Shown in pieces: positions 24,101 to 36,552 of a stretch of DNA of 64,000 nucleotides (position 1 is its first letter; every line of letters starts with the position of its first letter). Source of the stretch: Selaginella moellendorffii (lineage: Eukaryota > Streptophyta > Lycopodiopsida > Selaginellales > Selaginellaceae); contig NW_003314346.1 of NCBI RefSeq assembly GCF_000143415.4, positions 71,939 to 135,938 of the forward strand, read 5' to 3'. The translations under genes and the position numbers were made by a program. The notes under the pieces are model-generated. The model did no database searches, had not been told where the DNA came from, and worked only from the letters and a program-made list of their open reading frames with translations.

Positions 24101-26023
24101 CCACGAAGCATAACGCTACAAAAGAAAGGTACAAGGGTCACCTTTCTGAGAAAAGTGCAACAACCACTTTTCTACACCAACTCCAGACTCTATCCAACTC
24201 AATTGCCTTAGCCCCAAAAGTTAGCATCCCTTTCAGGCTGCATCATACAAACTATCTACTAAGGTTTAAGCCAACCGAAGCCAACTCCAACCCCTTCAAC
24301 AGTTTGTACTGGCTTTCGAAAATGGAATGGTTTTCGAGCAAAGTGATCAATAGATCAGCCATTGGAAAAGTCTAAGAAAATTTATGGAAAATTTTCCATC
24401 CTAGGGAAAGAATAACTCTCAGTCCAGGAATGCAAACTTTCAAGACTCAACCAACTTCCTCAACTTCCTCAACTTCCTTCAAGACTCAACCAACCGGTTC
24501 ACCTCAACAAAAATTCTCATGATCCAAGAATATGCTTAAACATCGAACATCTTTGCCCATCTAACTGATATCCAACACCGACATCCGCAAACTGCAAAAT
24601 GAACATCCAAGGCTTGATCACTAAGACCACATCTTCGGATATCCACATTGCACTAACACTCTTCTTCAATCACCTTCAAGATCCAATGTGAAGCCAAAAC
24701 ACTAACAAGATAAATGACATGAAAAATCAAGGTCCAAGGAAAATTCCTCATCACTTGAAATAACAATGCCATTTCTATTAACACAAGTGCTAGTGATGTC
24801 AATGCCCCAACTACACACCTTCTCCATCCAATAATTTATTCCAAGTGCTAACGGATCAATAGATGAGCTATAGCAAATGAATGCTACAACCCATTCCCAA
24901 CACCTTATGGGCAAACCCTCAAGGAAACAAGGTACCAACATAAGCTTAGCATAATGGACCACCATTGAGAATCCAGTCAAGGCTACTACAATGCTACTTC
25001 GTGCAAGTAGACTAGCTTCTCCATCAACCACTTTGGGGTTGATCATCATTTACCCAAGCAACTTTGTAAACACATTGCTCATTATCACATGGATATGATA
25101 TAAATCACAATGACTTGATCATCAATTGAGTAACGCAATGAGCAAGGCTTATGTCATTACTTCAAACGTTCATGTGAATATCAAATGCCAACTCGATTCG
25201 ACAAAATGCAACATAAATGCCACACTCCACCAATAGAGGTTTACGACACCCAACACCACTAACTTTTGTTCACAACACGGACAAGCTCATGCCACTCTCT
25301 TTCTGACCAAACTCAACACTAATCCAACACCAAGCTACTCAAGGAGCAATAGTAAGGTTCCCTAGAAAAGAATTGAGCATTGCAACCCAAGTCTTCCAAT
25401 AGCAAGCTTTAGACAAAATGGTTTAACGTTTCACCGCTATCCATCCCACAACTCACCATTGTAAGACCACCATCTCCAACATGCATCAAGATAGGGACTC
25501 TTGATTGCATAATGTGAACACGAGCAATGAGTCACACCTCATTGCAAATCATTTCTCCAAGAAGAGAACATGATTTACGTTTTTGATCCTCCGTCCCCGA
25601 TGCCTCTCTTTTCGGTCTCATCTTTGACCAAACCTCAAGCTTGCTTTCGCACTGCCTTCAGTTCAATCGAAGAAAAGTTTATAAGAGAGCACAGCCATGA
25701 CTATTTGAACCAATAGACTAATCCCTTATAGTCTTGATTGATCCACTTATAATCATGCCTAGGAAGGATCCACTAGTGCCGTGCTAAACAGCTACGGACT
25801 AGCCTATTTGCTACTCATAGCAAACCCTCTTATGAGCCCAAGAGCAAGCTTATATAATACGGTACAAAATGGTAACCAAAACCATACCCAAGGAACAATT
25901 GCGAAGCCTTTGCACCCAAACGTGTACCCACTCGGATCATCGTTTTCATCTCTGCGTATGCTATGAGACTAGTTGCCCAATCTCATTGGATAGTATCGCT
26001 GAGACGTATCCTCTGATACCAAA
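21182..26023 (-). mobile_element. Family A LARD internal region, complete copy 5
   Basis: About 4.84 kb of non-coding internal DNA, with the PPT at its left end (21,182-21,194) and the PBS complement CTCTGATACCA at about 26,011-26,021. A small local duplication (CCTCAACTTCCTCAACTTCC) lies near 24,460. It differs from copy 2 by scattered substitutions and short indels. Confidence 0.85.
24702..25049 (-). CDS. Small ORF kept in family A (115 aa), copy 5
   Basis: Same frame as 2,489-2,836 with a handful of replacements (for example SGSGIV to NRNGIV). Unknown function. Confidence 0.25.
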   Translation of the reverse strand: MMINPKVVDGEASLLARSSIVVALTGFSMVVHYAKLMLVPCFLEGLPIRCWEWVVAFICYSSSIDPLALGINYWMEKVCSWGIDITSTCVNRNGIVISSDEEFSLDLDFSCHLSC

Positions 26024-26049
26024 TGTAGCGCACGTGGTTTTGACCCTTT
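26024..26049 (-). repeat. Family A LTR, left piece split by an insertion
   Basis: The first 26 bp of an LTR, TGTAGCGCACG to GACCCTTT. The LTR resumes at 34,024 with CCTTTATCC. CCTTT is present on both sides, so it is a 5-bp target-site duplication. Confidence 0.9.
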
Positions 26050-27876
26050 TGTAAGCGACTAAATTTTCCATTCTACTTTAGTCACTTAACCACACCTCCG
26101 ACCACTTGGAGGAGTCCCATTCACAACCTCCATCAGTCCAATTCAGGACTTGGGACTTGCTAGCCCCAAGAATGGCATCCATGCCACTCCACACTTGCAC
26201 CTGGTCCAAGTGCTCCACGTGTCCGGTCCTGAGACCGACACCCAAAGGTACCACTAACATCTCGGCCCGTTACGCTAAGGCCATGGCCATTCACCTTTGC
26301 TGCACTAGTGGTTCAACACCACTTGCATCACCACCCCGTCTCTCCAAGACTGGGCCATGTGTCCACGAGTGGTCATCCTAGATCCACTCCTTAGCATCCT
26401 TAGGATGCCCACAGACCTGGGGAATCGCCTTCCCCAAAGTCCCTTTGTCAATTCCTACCAAGTCCCTTTTTGCCCCTGGCCGTGTTTGCCAACACTGCCA
26501 CTGGATCGAGGCCCACAGGCCCGACCACTAAGTCCCATGGTCCTCTGGGACTTCCTCACCACACGACTGTGTCCTTGGTCACTACCCCAGAGGACTGCTC
26601 CTCTTCCTTTCCACAGTCTAGGCCTTTGGGACAACATTTCGGAACACCGTGGCCTTACGCGAGCCACCTGGGTACTCTCCCCGCCTTTCGCCTTTAGGTG
26701 CTCTAGCCATGGGCTTAGAGCGAGGTTCCATTGAGCCACACCTGGTATCCAAGTAGGTAGTGCCACCCACACTTGGACTGGGAGCATCGGCCAGTCGATC
26801 TCCCGGGGGAACTAGAGCCGGCTCTTGAACACTTCACCAAGCTACTTCACTTGTCGGTCTGTGTTCACTCTAGTCTTGGACTTCCCAGTGGGCAGCTCAT
26901 CACCCAACACTGGGTCTGGCCTTCCTGGGCCAAACTGGCCTTTCCTGGCCAAACTGGCTCCACTGCAGTCCTCCCCCCTACTATACTTTTGGGGCTCACC
27001 AAACCCCCCAGGGTCTGGGAGACGAACGCTTTGGGCTTTCACCCTCTCAGGCTCCGGACTCGGACTCGGACTCGGACTCGGACTCGGACTCGGATTCGGA
27101 CTCGGACTCGGGCTCGGGCTCGGTCTCGGCCTCGGCCTCGGTCTCGGTCTCGGTCCCGATCTCGGTCTCGGTCTCGGTCCCGGTCTCGGTCCCGGTCTCG
27201 GTCTCGACTTCGGACTCCATCTCGGGTCCATCTCGGGTCCATCTCGGACTCCATCTCGGACTCCATCTCGGGTCCATCTCGGACTCCATCTCGGACTCCA
27301 TCTCGGGTCCATCTCGGACTCCATCTCGGACTCCATCTCGGGTCCATCTCGGACTCCATCTCGGACTCCATCTCGGGTCCATCTCGGGCCCCTCTCGGAC
27401 TCCATCTCGGACTCCATCTCGGGTCCATCTCGGGTCCACCTCGGACTCCATCTCGGACTCCATCTCGGACTCCACTTCGGACTCCAACTCGGGTCCATCT
27501 CGGACTCCACTTCGGACTCCACTTCGGACTCCAACTCGGGTCCATCTCGGACTCCACTTCGGACTCCAACTCGGGTCCATCTCGGACTCCACTTCGGACT
27601 CCAACTCGAGTCCATCTCGGACTCCAACTCGAGTCCATTTCGGACACTCCCACGTGTCATGTGTTGGTCCTTTTGGGTCCCTTTTTGGAGCCTCGCCTTT
27701 TGCTCGCTTCGTGCTCGTTCCTCGAGCACTTTGTTGGGAGTTCCACTCCCGCTCTTGACTTTTCAAGTCGGAGCTTTTGGTCCAAACGTGTTACGCTCGT
27801 TTGGCTCTCGCTTCGGCCACTCCCATGTGGCGCCCTTCCGGCTCCACTTTGGGGCCTAGGGATTTTGTGTCTCACA
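26050..27876 (-). repeat. Family B LTR (3' LTR in sense)
   Basis: 1,827 bp, TGTGAGACAC...GTCGCTTACA on the minus strand. It is preceded in sense by a purine-rich TATGGGTGGTGGAGT (27,877-27,891). It is repeated almost exactly at 31,949-33,819, including a minisatellite. Confidence 0.85.
27052..27645. repeat. CTCGGA-type minisatellite in the family B LTR
   Basis: The tract runs from CTCGGA hexamers through GGTCTC/GGTCCC variants to units such as CCATCTCGGACT and CCATCTCGGGT, with unit lengths largely multiples of 3. That keeps several frames open on both strands. It is low-complexity DNA, not a gene. Confidence 0.9.
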
Positions 27877-30800
27877 ACTCCACCACCCATAGACGAAGTT
27901 CGATGTCCTCATCGAACGGTAAACCCTTTCATAAAGTAACACCCACACGTGTTACCATTTCCATCCTTGGCACCTAGCCAATCTTTGTCTATGGTTTGAC
28001 ATCAAAGGCTCACCATGCCTTGTCCATCCTTTAAGGGGCGTAGTCTCTCCAACTTAGAGACTGATTGGACCACATGTAATGGTTCTCCCCTTTTATTGGT
28101 TTAGTTCTCGCTAAACCTCTTAGAGACCCTTCTCTAAGTCAATCCCACTACTCCTTCTCGAGTAGTCTCAATTTCCATCTATTGAATGTTTGCACCTTGG
28201 AACTTTTACTCTTTTGACTTTTTGGAAGTCAATTTTCTAGGTGTCTCCAAAACCTTGCATTGCACAGATTGTGCAACTCCACTTCCCTATCCTAGGAAGT
28301 TCATTACTTGAGGGCACCATCATCCTCTCTTCTATTTCGTGCCACCTTGGGCAAAGTTCCATTTATCATACTTTGTGCTAGGGCTGTCCATGGCCCCATC
28401 ATTTGGCTACCTTACCGCTCCCTCACTTGGAGCCTCCACTTTCGCCAACTTGGAGCATTTCGGAATCCCTCCTTGGAAACACACTTCCTTTCCCGCAACT
28501 TGTTAGCGTCCAACACATTAGTGTTCCTCGCCTAACTTTGTCACTTGGATTCCTTCCAAGAGATTCCACGGCCCTATCTTGGCCACTCATCTTTTGCTCC
28601 TATCCGTTGATTGTTGCACCAAGCAACATCGAATCTCTACCTCCCTCCTTGAGGTATTGTTTCGGTTCCATAGCAAAGACTCTTCTTTGCCAAGTCCGGA
28701 GGACGTTCACCCCTAGTACGTCTCTTTAGCATCTTCTGCTATGGGCTCTATCCACGGCCCAACTTCGTGACCCTCCCATGGGTCTTTTATAGAGACTACT
28801 TTCCTCGGACTCACTATGCCATCGCACGGACATAGTTTATTTCCCTTAGGTGCTCTTCCCACTTGGTTATCACGACCAAGCCACACCACCTTAAACAGTT
28901 CAATTTCAACATTTTGAACCAGGAACTTCATTCCTTAGCCAAACAAGGACCTTGTCCTTATCTGGCCATAAGATCACCTAGTGATCTCACCTTGGCACCT
29001 TAACAGAGTTGCCAAGAGGTACTTGGTTTTCTAGACCTCCAAGTTGTTGACTATAACCCCGGGGGCATCCCCCACACTTGGCGGTGCACCCAAGCCAGCC
29101 CTTACGGCCAAGGGTTCATAGCAACTGAGATTAGGTGTCCCCATCTCACTCACCACGACCTCGGTGCCACTTGCACCAAAGCGTTCAAGTTAGATATGCT
29201 GAGCTTTCACACTAAGCAATCTAACCGTGCATCACGACTCCGAGGCATCCCTCGCTTGGCGGTGTGCCCAAACCAGTCTCCCCACTGAGAGTCCATGACC
29301 ACCGAAATATGAGTGTCCTCATATTCCAAACCATCACCACGCCCTAGTGATTTGGGACTCGAACCCAAGCACTAGAGGGTCGGGACTCGAACCCAACCTC
29401 CGTATATGCATCTACGGACGGCATCACACTAGATGCCTGGCGTGACTCCCCACGCCGGTGCACCAACCTATTTTTAAAGCGCGCTACAGATCACAGCTTA
29501 GGAACCTAGTTCCTCCACACTGCCAAGTCCTCTCACTTGACATGTCTGTGATTATGCATGGACTCCTCCATGCTCGGCCCCATGGCCCACCCTTTTTGAA
29601 GTTATCACCTTCAACTAGGGTCTTTGTTCCCCCGACGTGCCAATCTCACTTGGCAAGTTCTCCGACCATTGTAACATGGTTCCTGCATAAGCGTGAAAGT
29701 CCTTGACCATCGACTTTCGTTCAAAGCCCTCTCTTTGAACACTCGGGAACTACTTCCCTAACCTTGATAACCTTGCCTCATGGCAAGCTTCAAGACCACG
29801 CTTCTGCTGCGCCACTCTGATTTCGCGCGTTCCATGAACCATTTACACTTGGCCTTTCTAGGTACTACGCTACCTAGAATAGTCTTTGGGAACCTTGAAG
29901 GAACTCTATCCCTCAGCTTGCTAAGGCCTCCCTTTTTGCAAGCCTTCCAAATGCCATATAGTCTAACATGGACAATTCCATATTTTAGACTCTCCATGGC
30001 ATCACGGTTGCTAGCGGCAACACCCTTGAGCCCCCACTTGATTTTCCACTCCCAGCTGGCATAACCAACCTTGGTTATGCCCTTTGATTCCTACGGTTCG
30101 GTTCTATCCCCTTACTTCTTGCTTTTTGGCTTCACACCTTTCCTTTGGTCATTCTCCTCTAGACCGGGAGGATAGCTTTACACTTTCTATCTTGCTTTAG
30201 CAAGTATTCTTAGGGATGAACCTACCCAATAGCCTAGGGAGTGGTTCCTCAATCCGGGTATGCTCACCTTATAATCCCACACACTGGGATTACATTGTTG
30301 CTTATGGGCCTTTACATGCCCATCACTAGCATTGCCAAAATTCCATTTTTGGCTTTGTCCAACTCGGGTAGACAGTCCTCTCCTGTCTCCGCAACCTTGG
30401 ACATTTGGATAGCACCTTCTATCCATCATTCGCTAGGGACTTAGTCCCTTGGGCTTTCTCCATTGCCCTCGCGACATCAAACACCACCTTCTGGTGTTCT
30501 AGAGTGTTCAGGTGTCCCAATGATGGCTTTCTTGACAATGAGTATTTCCTTTTATGACATTGACTTACTATATCGCAACACAAGCAACTTATCCCCCGTA
30601 AGGGTATATCCAACTTCCTTATACTATTAAGAAGTCTTGGGTAGCTACCTTCTACCCATTTAACCAGTTATTTTGCACCTCTTGCTTAATTGCCTCATAG
30701 TTGTCAAGTCCTACAACTCATTGCTTGGTGCTTTCACACCTCCATCATTATCTGGGTCACCACACTCCAACTGCATGCTCTGCAACTTAGGCTATGCTAT

Positions 30801-31948
30801 TCCCATTTCCATTGGGATTCCTTTGGCAAGGGGTTCTCATGAACCCACCAACATAGCCTCAAGGTATCACACCTTGGCACATTTGGTGTCTCCACACCAT
30901 CGGCTCCACGAGCCTACCTCTATGACATTTCCCTTCGTGTCTAAGTCTTTGCCAAGACCAACACCGCTCTTTCTCATGCCAACCATCCGTTAGCACTGCA
31001 CCATAAAGGTCACACACAACTTTGTTTCAAAGTTGTTTTCTTTTGGGAACACCTTTCCCATAACTTTCGCATGGCACATTTTGCCATCGATGAGATACCC
31101 TCTGTCCTCATCCTTGGATCCTATGATCCCCCCCCATCCTTTGTGGGGTACAACACACCTCAGTCCAAATGCTTCCATCAGTCCTTTTAGGACCATCCGT
31201 TGACTCTACTTGAGTCATCCAGCAGTTTTGGACTTGGTCAATCCACAGACTCGTAAGGTCCTACTTGTGAGGCACTAGCTCACTGGAATACACTTCTTGC
31301 ATTCTTGTCCTACTCAAAAGGACTATTTTCACAAGTGTTACTCCGACACTTGATTTTTTTTTTTTTTTTCTGGGGGCAACCTTTGCCCCTTAGGACTACT
31401 TGTCCATGTGATGAGAATACCAACTCATCCACTCAATACACCCCCAACTCCTTGGGTTGTTCCAGCATTTATTAGAGGTAGCCCTGGCTACCATTTCAAG
31501 GACTTGAGTCCTCTTCCGTATTTGACCTTCCACGGTCATTACCTTTGGTCTCACATTCATGAGCACCAACCTCAACTATATGAGGATAATCTTGTGACTC
31601 CTTTATTGTTTTGGAGTCTTTATCTTTCCCGTGATCCCAACTTTAGTTGTTTACCACAACAACCTTAGCCAATTTGCTGAGACAAATGCTCATCCGGATC
31701 ACATCCTCAACTCAATGAGGAAAACCTTGCACTGTTCCCAAGATCCCAAAGTCGTTCCACTATTGGCCCTTTTCTATCCACCACCTCGTCTACAAGTTCA
31801 CTCATGAACTGTAATGGAGAGCCATGTCTTCCCGACTTGCTACTCCTCAAGGATAGGCCCACTCGTCGGACCTTCCGATGCCAACACTAGTGGTGATATA
31901 CTTGAGCACCAATAAAAGTCGGACTAAGGAACAGCTCCGATACCAAGT
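27877..31948 (-). mobile_element. Family B internal region (non-coding)
   Basis: About 4.07 kb between the two family B LTRs. The PBS TTGGTATCGGAGC is at 31,934-31,946 on the minus strand. A stem-loop upstream of the PPT lies at 27,898-27,917 (GTTCGATG, loop TCCT in plus orientation, CATCGAAC). A T-tract lies at about 31,353-31,369. I find no gag or pol motif in any frame. Confidence 0.75.
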
Positions 31949-33819
31949 TGTAAGCGACTAAATTTTCCATTCTACTTTAGTCACTTAACCACACCTCCGA
32001 CCACTTGGAGGAGTCCCATTCACAACCTCCATCAGTCCAATTCAGGACTTGGGACTTGCTAGCCCCAAGAATGGCATCCATGCCACTCCACACTTGCACC
32101 TGGTCCAAGTGCTCCACGTGTCCGGTCCTGAGACCGACACCCAAAGGTACCACTAACATCTCGGCCCGTTACGCTAAGGCCATGGCCATTCACCTTTGCT
32201 GCACTAGTGGTTCAACACCACTTGCATCACCACCCCGTCTCTCCAAGACTGGGCCATGTGTCCACGAGTGGTCATCCTAGATCCACTCCTTAGCATCCTT
32301 AGGATGCCCACAGACCTGGGGAATCGCCTTCCCCAAAGTCCCTTTGTCAATTCCTACCAAGTCCCTTTTTGCCCCTGGCCGTGTTTGCCAACACTGCCAC
32401 TGGATTGAGGCCCACAGGCCCGACCACTAAGTCCCATGGTCCTCTGGGACTTCCTCACCACACGACTGTGTCCTTGGTCACTACCCCAGAGGACTGCTCC
32501 TCTTCCTTTCCACAGTCTAGGCCTTTGGGACAACATTTCGGAACACCGTGGCCTTACGCGAGCCACCTGGGTACTCTCCCCGCCTTTCGCCTTTAGGTGC
32601 TCTAGCCATGGGCTTAGAGCGAGGTTCCATTGAGCCACACCTGGTATCCAAGTAGGTAGTGCCACCCACACTTGGACTGGGAGCATCGGCCAGTCGATCT
32701 CCCGGGGGAACTAGAGCCGGCTCTTGAACACTTCACCAAGCTACTTCACTTGTCGGTCTGTGTTCACTCTAGTCTTGGACTTCCCAGTGGGCAGCTCATC
32801 ACCCAACACTGGGTCTGGCCTTCCTGGGCCAAACTGGCCTTTCCTGGCCAAACTGGCTCCACTGCAGTCCTCCCCCCTACTATACTTTTGGGGCTCACCA
32901 AACCCCCCAGGGTCTGGGAGACGAACGCTTTGGGCTTTCACCCTCTCAGGCTCCGGACTCGGACTCGGACTCGGACTCGGACTCGGACTCGGATTCGGAC
33001 TCGGACTCGGGCTCGGGCTCGGTCTCGGCCTCGGCCTCGGTCTCGGTCTCGGTCCCGATCTCGGTCTCGGTCTCGGTCCCGGTCTCGGTCCCAGTCTCGG
33101 TCCCGGTCTCGGTCTCGACTTCGGACTCCATCTCGGTCTCGACTTCGGTCTCGACTTCGGACTCCATCTCGGGTCCATCTCGGGTCCATCTCGGACTCCA
33201 TCTCGGACTCCATCTCGGGTCCATCTCGGACTCCATCTCGGACTCCATCTCGGGTCCATCTCGGACTCCATCTCGGACTCCATCTCGGGTCCATCTCGGA
33301 CTCCATCTCGGACTCCATCTCGGGTCCATCTCGGGCCCCTCTCGGACTCCATCTCGGACTCCATCTCGGGTCCATCTCGGGTCCACCTCGGACTCCATCT
33401 CGGACTCCATCTCGGACTCCACTTCGGACTCCAACTCGGGTCCATCTCGGACTCCACTTCGGACTCCACTTCGGACTCCAACTCGGGTCCATCTCGGACT
33501 CCACTTCGGACTCCAACTCGGGTCCATCTCGGACTCCACTTCGGACTCCAACTCGAGTCCATCTCGGACTCCAACTCGAGTCCATTTCGGACACTCCCAC
33601 GTGTCATGTGTTGGTCCTTTTGGGTCCCTTTTTGGAGCCTCGCCTTTTGCTCGCTTCGTGCTCGTTCCTCGAGCACTTTGTTGGGAGTTCCACTCCCGCT
33701 CTTGACTTTTCAAGTCGGAGCTTTTGGTCCAAACGTGTTACGCTCGTTTGGCTCTCGCTTCGGCCACTCCCATGTGGCGCCCTTCCGGCTCCACTTTGGG
33801 GCCTAGGGATTTTGTGTCT
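31949..33819 (-). repeat. Family B LTR (5' LTR in sense), 5' edge replaced
   Basis: Matches the left LTR from TGTAAGCGAC to GATTTTGTGTCT but lacks the terminal CACA of the left copy. It instead joins GATACCAAA, the PBS edge of the Cassandra-like LTR. Confidence 0.85.
32951..33592. repeat. Minisatellite in the second family B LTR (48 bp longer)
   Basis: Same tract as 27,052-27,645 with a net 48-bp gain near 33,090-33,160 (extra GGTCTCGACTTC-type units). The two LTRs of one insertion should start identical, so the gain dates from after, or during, integration. Confidence 0.9.
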
Positions 33820-33828
33820 GATACCAAA

Positions 33829-34023
33829 TGTAACCTCCTGAGTTTGGACTTCCCGGGAGGTCACCCATCCCAGTACTATTCAAACCCAAGGACGCTTAAC
33901 CCCAAATATCCCAAGACCCTTAACCGATTGGAAAAGGGGGTGCACTCTTTTTCATGGGCCCTTTCCCTCTATATTTGAACCCCTATGGATCGTCTCTCGA
34001 GTCGTTCCCTTTGGTTGCTTACA
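33829..34023 (-). repeat. Cassandra-like LTR with 5S rRNA sequence
   Basis: 195 bp, TGTAAGCAACC...GGAGGTTACA on the minus strand, followed in sense by TTTGGTATCAGA (PBS). It contains a 5S rRNA-derived block. LTRs carrying a 5S promoter are the hallmark of Cassandra TRIMs of vascular plants. Only one such LTR is present. Confidence 0.75.
33846..33900 (-). rRNA. 5S rRNA-derived block (partial)
   Basis: The minus strand reads GTTAAGCGTCCTTGGG, then TAGTACTGGGATGGGTGACC and TCCCGGGAAGTCC. These match the 5S rRNA internal control region (A box, intermediate element, C box) with a few differences. It is part of an LTR, not a 5S gene. Confidence 0.8.
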
Positions 34024-35152
34024 CCTTTATCCTATGGTGATTTACCATAGGATAACACCACGAAGCGGAACCTAAACCCTCTTTGTGCCACGTGACAGAT
34101 GCCATGTGTCACATGCCACGTGTCCATGCCACGTGTCCACAGGAACCCAAGGTTCAGGGCCTTGAGCCACTGAACGAACGAACGGTGCCAAACTCCCAAG
34201 CGTGACGCCAAGGAGTGATGGAACCGGACCACGGAGCAACTCCTGAGCATATAGCCCAAGGAGCGAAGGGACAAGAGCCCGGAGCGACTTGGAACAGTCC
34301 TGGAGCAACCAGCATACCAATGCCAGGACCAGCACGCAAAACGGAGCCAAACGGAGTCTGGCGCTATTTCGGCATACCGGTGGCCTAACGTGAGGATATG
34401 GGTACTCCACCAGCTAGCATGGAATGGAACTTGGGCTTAGACCCAAGCCGGACGCAGAACAAGGACAGGCACGCAAGCGGGAGCTAGACTATGCCTCAGG
34501 TTGGTCGGCCATGCCCGACCTACCCACTATCCCTACTATACATTTGGAACCCCCCACAGCCCCCCCCCCTTGAGGAACACACGCTTTGGGCTTTCACCCC
34601 AAGCCTCCCTTAGTATCAGGAGTTAGTCTCTGGGACAAACTCAAAACTTACTAAATATGGAATGTCCTTAGATTGTGAATTTGGACACGGGACGAACACC
34701 ATTGTGTTCAGGCCGATCTCTACATTCCGTAGATATGCCAAATGAGCAAATCTGGACACTTTCCATAAATAGCATTTGGGACCAAAATGAGACTAACACA
34801 AAGGGCATGATAGCGAGGGTGTTTGGCAGACACGGTAAGCTATCATCTAGCGAATATTGAGGGACCAATCTCAATATCGCGGGGGTTCCTAACACTAGCA
34901 AGTGCAAGCCAACATCATGAGTTTCTCATCACCGTGTCAAGTCTGCTTGACTAAATGATAACTTAGGATTTCCTTCCTTAGTGCCCTTCCGGTCTAAGTG
35001 CACATGTGATGACCAGTTTCTCAACTAGCTTAGGTGGAAACTGATAACGGGTCCAGCAATACCGACCTCCTGCCATCGTGGCAGTAAGGTAAGAGTGTCC
35101 GTAAGGACTAGCCGATAGGTAACTTTCGATACCCGAAGTCACATGCGCGACA
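34024..35152 (-). repeat. Family A LTR, right piece of the split LTR
   Basis: Continues the LTR begun at 26,024 and ends at GCGCGACA. Together the two pieces make a normal-length LTR (5 bp being the duplicated CCTTT). Four bases (CTAA) separate it from the next LTR. Confidence 0.85.
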
Positions 35153-35156
35153 CTAA

Positions 35157-36229
35157 TGTAGCGCACGTGGTTTTGACCCTTTATCCTATGGTGATTTACC
35201 ATAGGATAACACCACGAAGCGGAACCTAAACCCTCTTTGTGCCACGTGACAAATGCCACGTGTCACATACCACGTGTCCGTGCCACGTGTCCATAGGAAC
35301 CCGAGGTTCAGGGCCTTGGGCCACTGAACGAAGGAACGGTGCCAAACTCCCAAGCGTGACGCCAAGGAGTGATGAAACCGGACCACGGAGCAACTCCCGA
35401 GCATATAGCCCAAGGAGCGAGGGGACAGGAGCCCGGAGCGACTTGGAACAGTCCTGGAGCAACCAGCATACCAATGCCAGGACTAGCACGCAAAACGGAG
35501 CCAAACGGAGTCTGGCGCTATTTCGGCATACCGGTGGCCTAACGTGAGGATATGGGTACTCCACCAACTAGCATGGAATGGAACTTGGGCTTAGACCCAA
35601 GCTGGACGCAGAACAAGGACAGGCACGCAAGCAGGAGCTAGACTATGCCTCAGGTTGGTCGGCCATGCCCGACCTACCCACTATCCCTACTATACATTTG
35701 GAACCCCCCACAGCCCCCCCCCCTTGAGGAACACACGCTTTGGGCTTTCACCCCAAGCCTCCCTTAGTATCAGGAGTTAGTCTCTAGGACAAGCTTAAAA
35801 CTTACTAAATATGGAATGTCCTTAGAATGCGAATTTGGACACAGGACGAACACCATTGTGTTCAGGCCGACCTCTACATTCCGTAGATATGCCAAATGAG
35901 CAAATCTAGACACTTTCCATAAATAGCATTTGGGACCGAAATGAGACTAACACAAAGGGCATGATAGCGAGGGTGTTTGGCAGACACGGTAAGCTATCAT
36001 GTAGCGATATTGAGGGACCAATCTCAATACGCGAGGGTTCTTGTCAAGCCAGTGCAAGACAGAGCAAAAGAGAACTAAAAAGCCAGGCCAAGTATGCTTG
36101 GCTGAATAGACACTTAGGAATTCCGTCCTTATGCTCATCTGGCCAAGTACAGATGCAAAGTCCAGTTTACTAACACTTGAACAAGAGGGGCTGATAAAGG
36201 GTCCAGCAATACCGACCTCCTGCCATCGT
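35157..36229 (-). repeat. Family A LTR truncated by the chromovirus
   Basis: 1,073 bp of LTR, ending at GCCATCGT where the oppositely oriented chromovirus LTR starts. The two LTRs meet head to head and make an imperfect foldback. Confidence 0.85.
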
Positions 36230-36450
36230 TGTCGCGAATGTGACTTCAGGTATCGAAAGTTACCTGTCGGCTAGTCCTTACGGACACTCTTACCTTACTG
36301 CCACGATGGCAGGAGGTCGGTATTGCTGGTTCCCTTTATTAGCCCCTCTTGTCCAAGTGTTAGCTTACTGGGCTTAGCATCTGTACTTAGCCAGATGGAC
36401 ATAAGGTAGGAACTCCTATGTGTTTCTAGCTGAGCATACTCGGCCTGGCT

Positions 36451-36550
36451 NNNNNNNNNNNNNNNNNNNNNNNNNNNNNNNNNNNNNNNNNNNNNNNNNN
36501 NNNNNNNNNNNNNNNNNNNNNNNNNNNNNNNNNNNNNNNNNNNNNNNNNN
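36451..36550. other. Assembly gap (100 N)
   Basis: A gap of exactly 100 N, a size often used for unknown length, so several kb of chromovirus may be missing here. Confidence 0.99.
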
Positions 36551-36552
36551 AT

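Larger units (their letters stand above)
26050..34023 (-). mobile_element. Chimeric family B / Cassandra-like LTR element
   Basis: A single insertion of 7,974 bp with TG/CA ends (TGTAAGCGAC...GTTGCTTACA) and a perfect 5-bp target duplication CCTTT (26,045-26,049 and 34,024-34,028). Read on the minus strand the order is: Cassandra-like LTR (33,829-34,023), tRNA-iMet PBS, family B LTR lacking its first few bases (31,949-33,819), family B PBS TTGGTATCGGAGC, internal region, PPT, family B LTR (26,050-27,876). No retrotransposon protein is encoded. The two ends therefore come from different families inside one integration, which a template switch during reverse transcription could produce. Sequential nested insertion is less likely because no second target duplication fits. 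Confidence 0.75.

Noticed and set aside
24091-24375. 94-codon plus-strand frame in family A
   Set aside because: Antisense to the element and open only in this copy; the neighbouring copies have stops.
27052-27645. CRISPR-like array
   Set aside because: Eukaryotic minisatellite: no constant repeat with unique spacers, units vary gradually, and it is part of an LTR.
26773-27939. 388-codon plus-strand frame, with overlapping long frames on both strands (repeated at 32,672-33,841)
   Set aside because: The openness is due to the CTCGGA-type minisatellite with units in multiples of 3. Several frames are open at once, there is no codon structure, and the region is an LTR.
33846-33900. A 5S rRNA gene
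   Set aside because: Only the internal control region is similar. The 5' part and terminator are missing, and it lies in a TG/CA-ended LTR followed by a PBS.
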